From Symsagittifera roscoffensis (taxonomy: Eukaryota > Xenacoelomorpha > Acoela > Convolutidae), in NCBI RefSeq assembly GCF_963678635.1, contig NC_087070.1, positions 34,787,109-34,851,108 on the forward strand: a DNA stretch of 64,000 nt, read 5' to 3'. This document shows positions 49,861 through 61,600 of the stretch, in pieces. A program made the translations under genes and the position numbers. Below the pieces are notes generated by a model. That model did no database searches. It was not told the origin of the DNA and worked only from the letters and a program-made list of their open reading frames with translations. Positions within the stretch are counted from its first letter, which is position 1, and each line of letters opens with the position of its first letter.

Positions 49861-52796
49861 TGAAATATCCTTCATAATTGTTTCCAAAACATTTTCCCAC
49901 TTCGTGACGTGGTCGGAACAATATTTTGCAAAACATTAGGGACTGCATAAGCCAACTGAAAAATCCTTCATAATTGTTTCCAAATTCTTTTCCCATTTCG
50001 TGATGTGGTCGGAACAATAAGCTTCGCAAAACATTAGGGACTTGCATAAGCCAACTGAAATATTGTCCATAATTATTTCCTAAACATTTTCCCACTTCGT
50101 GGTGCGATCGGAACAATAAGCTTCGCAAAACATTAGGTACTGCAAAAGCCAACTGAAATATTGTTCATAAAAGTTTCCAAAACAATTTCCTACTTCGTGA
50201 TGTGGTCGGAACAAGAAGCTTAGCAAAACACTAGGGACTGCATAAGCCAACTGAAATATACTTCATAATTGTTTCCAAAACATTTCCCACATCGTGATGT
50301 AGTCGGAACAAAAAGCTTCGCAAAAACATTAGGGACTGCATAAGCCAACTGAAATTTCCTTCAAAATTGTTTCCAAAACATTATCCCACTTTGTGATGTG
50401 ATCGGAACAATAAGCTTCGCAAAACAATAGGGACTGCATAAGCCAACTAAAATATACTTAATAAATGTTTCCAAATTTTTTTCCCACTTCGTGATGTAGT
50501 CGGAACGATAAGCTTCGCAAAACATTAGGGACTGCATAAGCCAACTGAAATATTGTTCATAATTTTTTCCGAAACACTTTCGCACTTCGTGATGTGTTCG
50601 GAACAATTAGCTTCGCAAAACACTAGGGACTGCATAAGCCAACTGAAATATACTTCATAATTGTTTCCAAAACATTTTCCCACTTCGTGATGTAACCGGA
50701 ACAAAAAGCTTCGCAAAACATTAGGGACTGCATAAGCCAACTGAAATATCCTTCATTATTGTTTCCAAAATATTTTCCCACTTCGTGATGTTGTCGGAAC
50801 AATAAGCTTCGCAAGACTTTAGGGACTGCATAAGACAACTGAAATATCCTTCAGAATTGTTTCCAAACTTTTTCCCGCATCGTGATGTGGTCGGAACAAT
50901 AAGCTTCGCAAAACACTAGGGACTGCATAAGCCAACTGAAATATCCTTCATAGTTGTTTCCAAAACATTTTACCACTTCGTGATGTGGTCGGAACAATAA
51001 GCTTCGCAAAACACGAGGGACTGCATAAGCCAACTGAAATATACTTCAAAAATGTTTTCAAAATATTTTACCACTTCGTGATGTAATCGGAACAATAAGC
51101 TTCCCAAAACATTAGGGACTGCATAAGCCAACTGAAATATCCTTCATAATTGTTTTCAAAACCTTTTCCCACTTCGTGATGTGGTCGAAACAGTAATCTT
51201 CGCAAAACATTAGGGACTGCATAAGCCAACTGAAATATTGTTCATAATTGTTTTCAAAACATTTTCCCACATCGTGATGTGGTCGGAACAATCAGCTTCG
51301 CAAAACATTAGGGACTGCATAAGCCAACTGAAATATCCTTCATAATTGTTTCCAAAACATTTTCCCACTTCGTGACGTGGTCGGAACAATATTTTGCAAA
51401 ACATTAGGGACTGCATAAGCCAACTGAAAAATCCTTCATAATTGTTTCCAAATTCTTTTCCCATTTCGTGATGTGGTCGGAACAATAAGCTTCGCAAAAC
51501 ATTAGGGACTTGCATAAGCCAACTGAAATATTGTCCATAATTATTTCCTAAACATTTTCCCACTTCGTGGTGCGATCGGAACAATAAGCTTCGCAAAACA
51601 TTAGGTACTGCAAAAGCCAACTGAAATATTGTTCATAAAAGTTTCCAAAACAATTTCCTACTTCGTGATGTGGTCGGAACAAGAAGCTTAGCAAAACACT
51701 AGGGACTGCATAAGCCAACTGAAATATACTTCATAATTGTTTCCAAAACATTTCCCACATCGTGATGTAGTCGGAACAAAAAGCTTCGCAAAAACATTAG
51801 GGACTGCATAAGCCAACTGAAATTTCCTTCAAAATTGTTTCCAAAACATTATCCCACTTTGTGATGTGATCGGAACAATAAGCTTCGCAAAACAATAGGG
51901 ACTGCATAAGCCAACTAAAATATACTTAATAAATGTTTCCAAATTTTTTTCCCACTTCGTGATGTAGTCGGAACGATAAGCTTCGCAAAACATTAGGGAC
52001 TGCATAAGCCAACTGAAATATTGTTCATAATTTTTTCCGAAACACTTTCGCACTTCGTGATGTGTTCGGAACAATTAGCTTCGCAAAACACTAGGGACTG
52101 CATAAGCCAACTGAAATATACTTCATAATTGTTTCCAAAACATTTTCCCACTTCGTGATGTAACCGGAACAAAAAGCTTCGCAAAACATTAGGGACTGCA
52201 TAAGCCAACTGAAATATCCTTCATTATTGTTTCCAAAATATTTTCCCACTTCGTGATGTTGTCGGAACAATAAGCTTCGCAAGACTTTAGGGACTGCATA
52301 AGACAACTGAAATATCCTTCAGAATTGTTTCCAAACTTTTTCCCACATCGTGATGTGGTCGGAACAATAAGCTTCGCAAAACACTAGGGACTGCATAAGC
52401 CAACTGAAATATCCTTCATAGTTGTTTCCAAAACATTTTACCACTTCGTGATGTGGTCGGAACAATAAGCTTCGCAAAACACGAGGGACTGCATAAGCCA
52501 ACTGAAATATACTTCAAAAATGTTTTCAAAATATTTTACCACTTCGTGATGTAATCGGAACAATAAGCTTCCCAAAACATTAGGGACTGCATAAGCCAAC
52601 TGAAATATCCTTCATAATTGTTTTCAAAACCTTTTCCCACTTCGTGATGTGGTCGAAACAGTAATCTTCGCAAAACATTAGGGACTGCATAAGCCAACTG
52701 AAATATTGTTCATAATTGTTTTCAAAACATTTTCCCACATCGTGATGTGGTCGGAACAATCAGCTTCGCAAAACATTAGGGACTCCATAAGCCAAC
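49861..52796. repeat. 1468-base tandem duplication within the satellite (15 monomers)
   Basis: Bases from about 49861 to 51328 repeat from 51329 with very few changes. Shared private variants include GGAACAATATTTTGCAAAAC and GGGACTTGCATAAGCC. Confidence 0.88.
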
Positions 52797-55169
52797 TGAA
52801 ATATCCTTCATAGTTGTTTCCAAAACATTTTACCACTTCGTGATGTGGTCGGAACAATAAGCTTCGCAAAACACGAGGGACTGCATAAGCCAACTGAAAT
52901 ATACTTCAAAATTGTTTTCAAAATGATTTACCACTTCGTGATGTAATCGGAACAATAATCTTCCCAAAACATTAGGGACTGCATAAGCCAACTGAAATAT
53001 CCTTCATAATTGTTTTCAAAACCTTTACCCACTTCGTGATGTGGTCGGAACAATAATCTTCGCAAAACATTAGGGACTGCATAAGCCAACTGAAATATTG
53101 TTCATAAGTGTTTCCAAAACATTTTCCCACTTCGTGATGTGATCGGAACAAGAAGCTTCGCAAAACATTAAGGACTGCAAAAGCCAACTGAAATATTGTT
53201 CATAATTGTTTCCAAAACAATTTCCCACTTCGTGATGTGGTCGGAACAATAAGCTTCGCAAATTATTAGGGACTGCATAAGCCTTTTGAAATATCCTTCA
53301 TAATTGTTTCCAAAACATTTTCCCACTTCGTGATGTGATCGGAACAAGAAGCTTCGCAAAACATTAGGGACTGCAAAAGCCAACTGAAATATTGTTCATA
53401 ATTGTTTCCAAAACAATTTCCCACTTCGTGATGTGGTCGGAACAATAAGCTTCGCAAAACATTAGGACTGCATAAGCCTTTTGAAATATCCTTCATGATT
53501 GTTTCCAAAACATTTTCCCACTTCGTGATGTAGTCGGAACAATAAGTTTCGCAAAACATTAGGGACTGCATAAGCCAAATGAAATATCGTTCATAATTGT
53601 TTCCGAAATTTTTTCCCATTTCGTGTTGTGGTCGGAACAATAAGCTTCGCAAAACATTAGGGACTGTATAAGCCAACTGAAATATCGTTCATTATTGTTT
53701 TCCAAATATTTTCCCACTTCGTGATGTAGTCGGAACAATAAGCTTCTCAAAACATCAGGGACTGCATAAGCCAACTGAAATATCCTTCAGAATTGTTTCC
53801 AAAAAACTTTTTCCCATTTCGTGATGTGGTTGGAACAATAAGCTTCGCAAAACACTAGGGACTGCATAAGCCAACTGAAATATTGTTCATAATTGTTTTC
53901 AAAACATTTTCCCACTTCGTGATGTGGTCGGAACAATAAGCTTCGCAAAACATTAGGGACTGCATAAGCCAACTGAAATATCCTTCATAATTGTTTCCAA
54001 AACATTTTCCCACTTCGTGATGTGGTCGGAACAATAAGCTTCGCAAAATACTAGGGACTGCATAAGCCAACTGAAATATTGTTCATAATTGTTTTCAAAA
54101 CATTTTCCCACTTCGTGATGTGGTCGGAACAATAAGCTTCGCAAAACATTAGGGACTGCGTAAGCCAACTGAAATATCCTTCATAATTGTTTCCAAAACA
54201 TTTTCCCACTTCGTGATGTGGTCGGAACAATAGGCTTCGCAAAACATTAGGGACTGCATAAGCCAACTGAAATATCCTTCATAATTGTTTCCAAAACCTT
54301 TTCCCATTTCGTGATGTGGTCGGAACACTAAGCTTCGCAAAATATTAGGGACTGCATAAGCCAACTGAAATATTGTTCATAATTGTTTCCAAAACATTTT
54401 CCCACTTCGTGATGTGGTTGAACAATAAGCTTCGCAAAACATTAGGGACTGCATAAGCCAACTGAAATATTGTTCATAAATGTTTTCAAAACATTTTCCC
54501 ACTTCGTGATGTGTCGGAACAATAAGCTTCGCAAAACATTAGGGACTGCATAAGCCAACTGAAATATCCTTCATAATTGTTCCCAAAACATTTTCCCACT
54601 TCGTGATGTGGTCGGAACAATAAGCTTCGCAAAACATTAGGGACTGCATAAGCCAACTGAAATATTGTTCATAATTGTTTTCAAAACATTTTCCCACTTC
54701 GTGATGTGGTTGAACAATAAGCTTCGCAAAACATTAGGGACTGCATAAGCCAACTGAAATATTGTTCATAAATGTTTTCAAAACATTTTCCCACTTCGTG
54801 ATGTGTCGGAACAATAAGCTTCGCAAAACATTAGGGACTGCATAAGCCAACTGAAATATCCTTCATAATTGTTTCCAAAACCTTTTCCCATTTCGTGATG
54901 TGGTCGGAACAATAAGCTCCGCAAAAAATTAGGGACTGCATAAGCCAACTGAAATATTGTTCATAATTGTTTTCAAAACATTTTCCCACTTTGTGATGTG
55001 GTTGAACAATAAGCTTCGCAAAACATTAGGGACTGCATAAGCCAACTGAAATATTGTTCATAAATGTTTTCAAAACATTTTCCACTTCGTGATGTGGTCG
55101 GAAAAATAGGCTTCGCAAAACACTAGGGACTTCATAAGCCAACTGAAATAATGTTCATAATTGTTTTGT

Positions 55170-55443
55170 TATAGCCATCAAGAGTTATTGATTACTGTAT
55201 TTTTTCATGGGTTTTGTTCAACTGCGTTTATTTTTTTTCTTGAGCACTTTGAAGTGGAACTTACAATGATATTAATGGTAAAATGTTTCTTCGTAACATC
55301 AATTTTTTTAGCTTCAAGTGTTAAAAGAAAAAAAAATAGAGTGAATTAACCCCACGGTTAAAACAATAAAAAATGAGAAGATTTTTGCCGGCGGAGAAAA
55401 TGAACTCTGCAATGAAGTAAAATAAGAATTGCAATTTAAAGTG
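55170..55443. other. Unassigned sequence at the right edge of the satellite
   Basis: The last monomer breaks off in ATAATTGTTTTG. What follows is AT-rich, without a recognised gene. Confidence 0.5.
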
Positions 55444-55960
55444 AAACAAGACTTCTCGTATCAGAGCGAAGCCTTGAATGTTCCGACTGCCTTTTAAGGT
55501 CTATGGAGCAGTAATAATATGAAAAATTTAAACGTAATCAAAAAAAATTAAAATATTTTTTTTAAATTTGAAATTTTTTGTGAAAACATCCCCCCACACG
55601 TAATAACAAGTACAAAGTAATAATAATATTAGCTCCCGTTAACAAATCAATTATGGCATATAAGCTTCCTTGAACTAATTTGGAACAATTTCTAAAACGG
55701 ATTAAATCTCCGCTTGCGCGTTAATAGCGCGAAAAATATCGCGCGTTAATTGTCCCAAATTGGCCAAAATGGCAATATTTGAACCTCCATAACCTTGCAA
55801 AAAATGATCACAGGTGAAATATTTTTCCACATTTAAGCTTAGGACAACATTAACTTTTGAATGATTTAAATAAATTCCGTCAAAAACGCCTAGTTAAAAA
55901 GTCGAAGTTTGTCTGAAAAAAAACACACTCCGAGCAAAAAAAATTATCGAAAGTCGGAAC
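55444..55960 (+). repeat. ~530-bp repeat family, copy G
   Basis: It has AACAAGACTTCTCGTATCAG at the start, the intact central palindrome TAGCGCGAAAAATATCGCGC, and ATTATCGAAAGTCGGAAC at the end. It is more diverged than A-E. Confidence 0.8.
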
Positions 55961-56139
55961 TACAAGATTAATCTTAGCGGGAAAAAGATTTTTTAATATA
56001 CAAGATTGCAATGATGTAACTTCTTTTTTCCCTGTCCGTCAGCGGATACATAGAGAAACTACGCAATTATTAACTAAACACTCGCCGAATTAAAACTGAT
56101 TTGCAAACAATAGCAGCCAAACAAGGTTAAAATTAACGA

Positions 56140-56435
56140 ATTCTGCTCGTATCAGGGTATCAGGGCGAATACGTGAATGTTCCGAATGCCTTTTAAAGTC
56201 TATGGAGCAGTAATAACATGCAAAATTTGAATGTAATAAAAACAAATTTCAAAATTTTCAAAAAAAAATATGGGACTTTTTGTGAAAACTTTCCCCCACG
56301 TCATATTTAATACAAAGTGATAGTCTTTGCTCATATTAACAAATCAATAATGGCATAAGAACTTCCTTGAACCAGTTTGGAACAATTTCTAACACTGATT
56401 AAATCTCGCTTACGCGTTAATAGCGCGAAAGATAT
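56140..56435 (+). repeat. ~530-bp repeat family, copy H, truncated by an LTR
   Basis: It follows the family from CTGCTCGTATCAGGG to TAATAGCGCGAAAGATAT and stops at the central palindrome, where an LTR begins. Confidence 0.8.
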
Positions 56436-56671
56436 TGTCATCCGGCCGGATTGGCAATATATTATTTATAGATATTTGTTAGGCTCACTGCGTTGAGCTG
56501 GTCAAGTGACCTTGAAGTCAATGCTAACAAAGAGCTTAGTGTATGTTAGCAGAATTTTACAAAAGAGTTTATGATTCAGTCGTCTCATTTATGCTCTTAG
56601 CCTCCCTCTTAGTTAGCTCGCCAATCCGTTCCGATTCAGTATTAACATTGCGCATACCTAAGGGTATGACA
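56436..56671 (+). repeat. 5' LTR of a second Ty3/gypsy element
   Basis: It starts TGTCATCCGG and ends GGTATGACA, immediately followed by TGGCGCACCCAGCAGG, the same junction layout as the first element. The length is 236 bases. No right LTR is seen; the element runs into the gap. Confidence 0.75.
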
Positions 56672-57440
56672 TGGCGCACCCAGCAGGATCAACAAAAAAC
56701 CACTCAGAATTAACTCGTTTTGGGAGAAAACATCAGCGGAGCCCCCTCTAGAATGGAGTTAGTGGGTCGCACTTGTAGAACTTGCAGTATTCGCAAAAGA
56801 CGCAATAGAGATTCAAAATCTACTACGTGAAAAACCTGATATTACTCTGCCAACTGAACCAATTTTGGAAGTCGAAATACAAGGAGAATTTGATGCACAA
56901 CGGAGAAAATGAGATGTCAGAAACCAGGAAAAGAAAATAGATTGGGAAAATTGATGCCAAAAAGCAAGAGACAAGGGGGTTATGTGTAACTCAGTAAACT
57001 GGGACGAAGCGGATGCGAGAGTGCAAAGCTATTTTTTTTATGTCTGTGTATGGAAGGACAAAGACAAGTTCAACAGAAACGACCAGGGCTTGATATACCG
57101 ACGATAACGACAAGACAGCTAAAACAAGTATTGGAAGATTTTTTATTACACATAGAATCATAGCATAGCATTACAATTTTATCTGCCGTAAACAAAGGAA
57201 AAATGAAACACTCGAACAATACAAAGGAAAAATGAAACACTCGAACAATTCCACCCGGATCTGGTAGAACTAGCTTCCCGTGCAGACTGTGGAGAGAAGG
57301 AGAATGAATGGGTTCGCGATATGCTCACCGCTCACATGAACAATGTTAAAATTGCCGAGGAATTGTTAGCGGAGACAAGAGCACCACAAGAAGCATATAA
57401 ATATGCAATAAGACGCGAGAAGGTAAAACTAGGAAGTTAA
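56671..57440 (+). pseudogene. gag: Gag remnant of the second Ty3/gypsy element
   Basis: The ATG again straddles the LTR border and begins MAHPAGS, against MAQPAGF in the first element. The frame is soon lost, but other frames keep recognisable gag: FWEKTSAEPPLEWS, then a stop, then WVALVELAVFAKDAIE, and further on ETLEQFHPDLVELASRADCG and ENEWVRDMLTAHMNN. These align in order with the intact capsid ORF at 9331. A 29-base duplication (57192-57220 and 57221-57249) adds a further break. The 200-base gap begins 36 bases after the end of the remnant. Confidence 0.8.
57192..57249 (+). repeat. 29-base tandem duplication in gag remnant
   Basis: ACAAAGGAAAAATGAAACAC occurs at 57192 and 57221, each followed by TCGAACAAT. 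Confidence 0.9.
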
Positions 57441-57476
57441 ATCCAATCGGAACAAACTCGCCTGTTACGATCAAGC

Positions 57477-57676
57477 NNNNNNNNNNNNNNNNNNNNNNNN
57501 NNNNNNNNNNNNNNNNNNNNNNNNNNNNNNNNNNNNNNNNNNNNNNNNNNNNNNNNNNNNNNNNNNNNNNNNNNNNNNNNNNNNNNNNNNNNNNNNNNNN
57601 NNNNNNNNNNNNNNNNNNNNNNNNNNNNNNNNNNNNNNNNNNNNNNNNNNNNNNNNNNNNNNNNNNNNNNNNNNNN
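57477..57676. other. Assembly gap (200 N)
   Basis: Exactly 200 undetermined bases, probably a placeholder of arbitrary length. ORFs drawn across it are meaningless. Confidence 0.99.
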
Positions 57677-57959
57677 CGAAAAATAAGGCGCTTGCGTCAA
57701 ACATTGTCGAAAACTTTTTCCTTTGGCCGTGTCTGTCGAAACATAGCCATTTTTAAACGAACCGGTCGAAACATAGCCTTTTTTGGTCTGTTTGATTGAA
57801 ACGTAAGTCCAATGAGTCAAACCGGGCTACACGAATCTACGGTGCTCAAGTTTGTGGCTTTTTCTATTATATTTTGCGGCTGCCCAGGCTGAGGTTTTTC
57901 ACAGATGACTTGACAGAAACAGTCAAGTGATGTCCGAGTTTCGTTGTAGTTCAGGACGC

Positions 57960-58310
57960 TTCGGCTAATTCCCGGTAAAAGCGAAAAATTTGCGATAAAG
58001 TCAAACAAAGTCGAACAATGTCCGGTAAAGTCGAACAAAGTCAAAAAATGTCCGGTATAGTTGAACAAAGTCGAGTAAAGTCGAAAATGTCCGGTATAGT
58101 TGAACAAAGTCGAGCAAAGTCGAACAAAGTCGAACAAAGTCAAAAAACGGACATCGTTCGACTCAAAAAGCGAAACCGGACATCGTTCGACTCAAAAAAG
58201 CAAAACCGGACATCGTTCGACTCAAAAAGCGAAACCGGACATCGTTCGACTCAAAAAAGCGAAATCGGACATCGTTCGACTGAAAAAGTCGAAGACGGAC
58301 ATCTTTCGAC
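57960..58310 (+). repeat. Nested minisatellite
   Basis: The left part repeats GTCCGGTAWAGTYGAACAAA with inner GTCGAACAAA units. The right part (from about 58145) has six copies of a 28-30-base unit with GGACATCGTTCGACTCAAAA. Both parts share a GTYGAAC/GTTCGAC core in opposite orientation. Long ORFs here are repeat-encoded. Confidence 0.85.
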
Positions 58311-58569
58311 CATTTCGGTGGAATCATGAGTCAATTACCTCAGCCGGGGCAGGCGGCATCTCCATTTCTGCTTTAGGGCCATTTATGATCCATATTTTAT
58401 CCATACATTTGGGGATATTCCATCCTTCTCCATCACATAAGGAGAGGGAGAGAGGACGAACGTTCCGGTTTTTCACCAACTTGCTGAACATAATGATTTT
58501 GCGCCCCTGCTAAAAATATATAAGCATTGTTTTTGATAATCTTGCATTGGGTGTTTTTGCCTCACCCGC

Positions 58570-58652
58570 AAGCAACGGGGACGGATCATGGTGGGCATCG
58601 AACCACTGATCTTTCGACTAACAGGTGGAGGTACTTCACCGTCGCTTTCCAG
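58570..58652 (-). other. tRNA-like fragment with B-box (possible SINE piece)
   Basis: The minus strand contains GTGGTTCGATGCCCACC, with GGTTCGATGCC close to the pol III B-box, preceded by CTGTTAGTCGAAAGATC. It resembles the anticodon-to-T-arm part of a tRNA but does not fold into a full cloverleaf, and the acceptor arms do not pair. Confidence 0.3.
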
Positions 58653-58659
58653 TTCAAAA

Positions 58660-61600
58660 ATTAAGATTATAGTAGATCAACGAAATCTACGCCTATCCTC
58701 TCAGCAACTAGGTACAATTTCAGGAAAACCATTTCTGACTGAATATTTTTAAACGTTTCCAAAGGCGCCTTTCTAGCTAATATACCGTAAAATCGAGGGT
58801 ACGTTGACTAGGAATCATTCTTTTTTGCCAAAAAATCCTATATCCGAACCTGCAAACAGGTATTAAAAGTCGCGCATTCACCTTTAATTATTTTTGCACC
58901 AACTGCACTTAGAGGACACTCAAAACCGTTTCAACTATCAAATTTGGTTGAGAAAGCACTTAGACAATTCCGGGTAATTGAGTTTGAAAAATGTAACTTC
59001 TCTTAACCAATGATTTTTGAACTGAACCCATTGAAAGGATTTTGTAACTGAATCGATTTAGAGACTGCAAGTAGCAAGGAGTGCTCAATCTATTGTAGTT
59101 TTTGGACAGACAGTATATACTTTCACTAACTGGGCAAATTGAATCTAGCTGTGGCAGTCGAGACAAATTAAGATAACAAATCTTTAGAATGCTGGTCAAG
59201 GAAACATTTGCCCGGTGAATTTAAAACAGCTGGCATAGTTACCTGGCGAGACGAACTGTAAAAAGTAACCAAGTTCCGGTTGAAAGCACCAGTTTTCGTT
59301 CTTCGAAAGGAGCCAAATTAAAAAATCAACAAATCCAAGGAACAAAATACTGCTCATCTCTCTTACATTTTGGTTTCCGGACCAAAATTACAAAGTTAGT
59401 TATTGATATGATGATAAAAACTACCTATCTCGTCAATAAGAAAAAACCAAATTGGAGATGACTCATAAATTATCTTAATTATAGTCCCCTGTTGAATTTA
59501 TGCCCAAAACAGAACATTCAGGCCAGCATTTTTCATTGAAAGATCTTTTTCATGTTAATTTATCGAATGCGAATCACCGCTGCCAGGTTTGCTTGAGATA
59601 ACACACTCGATCTCAATCTTTTACTAGTGTTTTTGTTTCAGCTCTCATTTTTGTTCCATTTTTAGCTTAACAAGTTCATTTTAGGCCGTCGATAGCTCCA
59701 TCCCACTTTTTGAGAAAAATTCGGAATGATTAAGAATGAATCACTAATGATGAAGCCCCGTGCTTAAGTGCAAATTAGGCAAATTAGGCTTAAGTAGAGC
59801 AGAAATTAAGTTTGTCGTCACTGATATTGAAGGAAGAGTATCAAAAATGAGATGCGTTAAACTGCTTCTAATGCATCTTCTTTTTCACTTATAGCTCTTT
59901 CCTAATTGCTCCACTAATAATCTTCCTTGTCAAATTACTTCCGAGATGTCAATTTTTTCCATTTCAATTGGTTTGAGATGATGTCTGTCCTTTAACTTCT
60001 ATCTTTTTCATAAAATTGATTCTTATTTGGTCCAATTGAACCTTCCTCTCCAAGCAAATAACTCTGAGAACCCAAAATTGGGTCTTTTCGGTTATGTTCG
60101 GTCAAGTGGAGCGTAAGCTTCGTTCTTCGATAAATTGAATGGTCTTTAAATTAAACGAGTATTTAACTTGATCCCATACTGATGAAAAATGCACCCAGAG
60201 ATTAAATGGAAAATAGCTTTTTGAATTTACGTTTTTTAACGATTGGATAATCTTTTATGAAAGTTTTGAGCTGTTCATAGTTCCTGAACTTTTCGATTGC
60301 TCAAATAGGGTACAGTCACCAGCGGATTTACCCAAAGGGTCCCCCTTTGAACTATTTTGAGATCTCCATTTTCGGGTGACTGATCCTAAAACTTTCTAAA
60401 GGTGCCTCTGGCTCCAATCTATACTAATTTTGAGAAGTAAGTGATTTTAAGTCCGGGGTGGCTCACTCATAGAGTAATTTCAGATACGGTACAACGTCTG
60501 TACGTCACGCTATCTTATTTTCGGCCAGATAGATTCGTGCAACTTCTTAGTCTAATGCCAATCTTAATCTTACTCTTTTATCTCCTAGTCTCAATAGATC
60601 CAGTGTATACTGGTATTTGCGAGTTAGGTATCAAGAAATATCTTGAAGGAGAACGACTGTATTCTAAGTTATTTTTATTTGTTCTGATCCTGAAAGTATG
60701 AATAGTTTCAGCGTTACAAATAGTTGTAAGTGTTAGTTTTGGATCAAGAATGGTTAGTTAGAATTATTTTGTAGAATTAGTTTTATCATTAATATAATTG
60801 CATATAACTACTAGTATTAAACTGGTTCCACCCATCCGGGGCTTAGGGTGTTTTAACTTTTAATGTTTATTGCAGTGAAGAATAGATGGAGAGATTTGTT
60901 ATTTCTTTGAGCAGTTTCTTTTTGAAGCAGTGACAGCGTGAGAGAAGAGAGAGAGAGAGAGAGAAAATTGGACGTGTTGTGGATTAGATGTGTCCATAGA
61001 GAGATGGAAGAGAGATGATCGTGTTTCAGAAGTGGGCCTAGATCGTATTCACTTGTCGTGGCAAGATTTCAGATCTATGCAATGATGTGTTGATTTCGTT
61101 AAGCTAGATCGAGACTACGTGCAAGATGGAGTTTGACTTCTTTTGTGTGAAGCGCCATGTGACTATGATCGATGTGAAGTCAGCATTGAGTTAACCATTG
61201 TTTTTCTTCAACGGGTACCTTTGCTGTTACGTTGGGTCCATACTTTAAATTTTGCGAGGTTGTGGCTACGGCAAGAAACCAATAGGTTTGCCATTCCAAA
61301 GTCGGAATGTCGTTTATTTTTCATCTCTCCTTGCTGCTCGTTCCTTTCGCTCTAAGAAATCTTTTACATTGCATTTTTTTATCTATATCTTGTTAGTGGG
61401 ATTAGATATAGAAATGATATATATTAATTGCTTTCGCAAAAGCGTTTTTAATTAGTTTCGGCTATTTTAAAGAGTTGCTCACCCTGGAGCCAGTCGCATC
61501 AAAAAACAAAAATTGAGGATCGGGGTAGTAGCACAAGGTGGGCGCATGTACTTCAAGCGACGTCGTTCTGGTGAGTCAGGCCACTTTGATCAGAGTCTCT

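Larger units (their letters stand above)
26188..55169. repeat. 98-bp satellite DNA array, about 295 monomers
   Basis: Monomers of 98 bases run head to tail for about 29 kb. A typical monomer contains, in order, CATAAGCCAACTGAAAT, a variable patch, TTGTTTCCAAAACATTTTCC, CACTTCGTGATGTGGTCGGA, and AACAATAAGCTTCGC then AAAACATTAGGGACTG. Most have a HindIII site (AAGCTT). Some monomers are one to three bases shorter. Because 98 is 2 modulo 3, the antisense strand is open through two of three successive monomers, producing dozens of similar 60-170-codon ORFs that I regard as by-products. This size and homogeneity fit centromeric or heterochromatic satellite. Confidence 0.97.

Noticed and set aside
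26060-54364. Dozens of 60-170-codon minus-strand ORFs as a protein family
   Set aside because: They are direct translations of the 98-bp satellite in shifting frames, start and stop at repeat-determined places, and resemble no protein domain.
26188-55169. CRISPR-like array
   Set aside because: The repeats are contiguous, without unique spacers, and the context is eukaryotic.
26188-55169. Hammerhead ribozyme in the satellite
   Set aside because: I could not find the CTGATGA and GAAA core pair on either strand of the monomer.
57437-57820. ORFs crossing the N run
   Set aside because: The undetermined bases make them artificial.
58018-58513. ORFs of 103 and 137 codons with repeated Ser/Lys/Arg units
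   Set aside because: They are encoded by the minisatellite and have no domain beyond the repeat.
58788-58815. TACCGTAAAATCGAGGGTAC as a transposon terminus
   Set aside because: No second, inverted end is visible nearby.
58960-59199. Minus-strand ORF with leucine-rich-repeat flavour (LNLSRLPQLDSI)
   Set aside because: Only one vague motif; the rest does not keep repeat spacing.
60441-60701. 86-codon ORF with a hydrophobic stretch as a membrane protein gene
   Set aside because: A single hydrophobic segment, no recognised motif, and no splice or promoter support.
61471-61575. Possible exon ending in TTCTG|GTGAGT
   Set aside because: The donor looks good and the frame is open, but the peptide matches nothing I recognise and no acceptor is clear.
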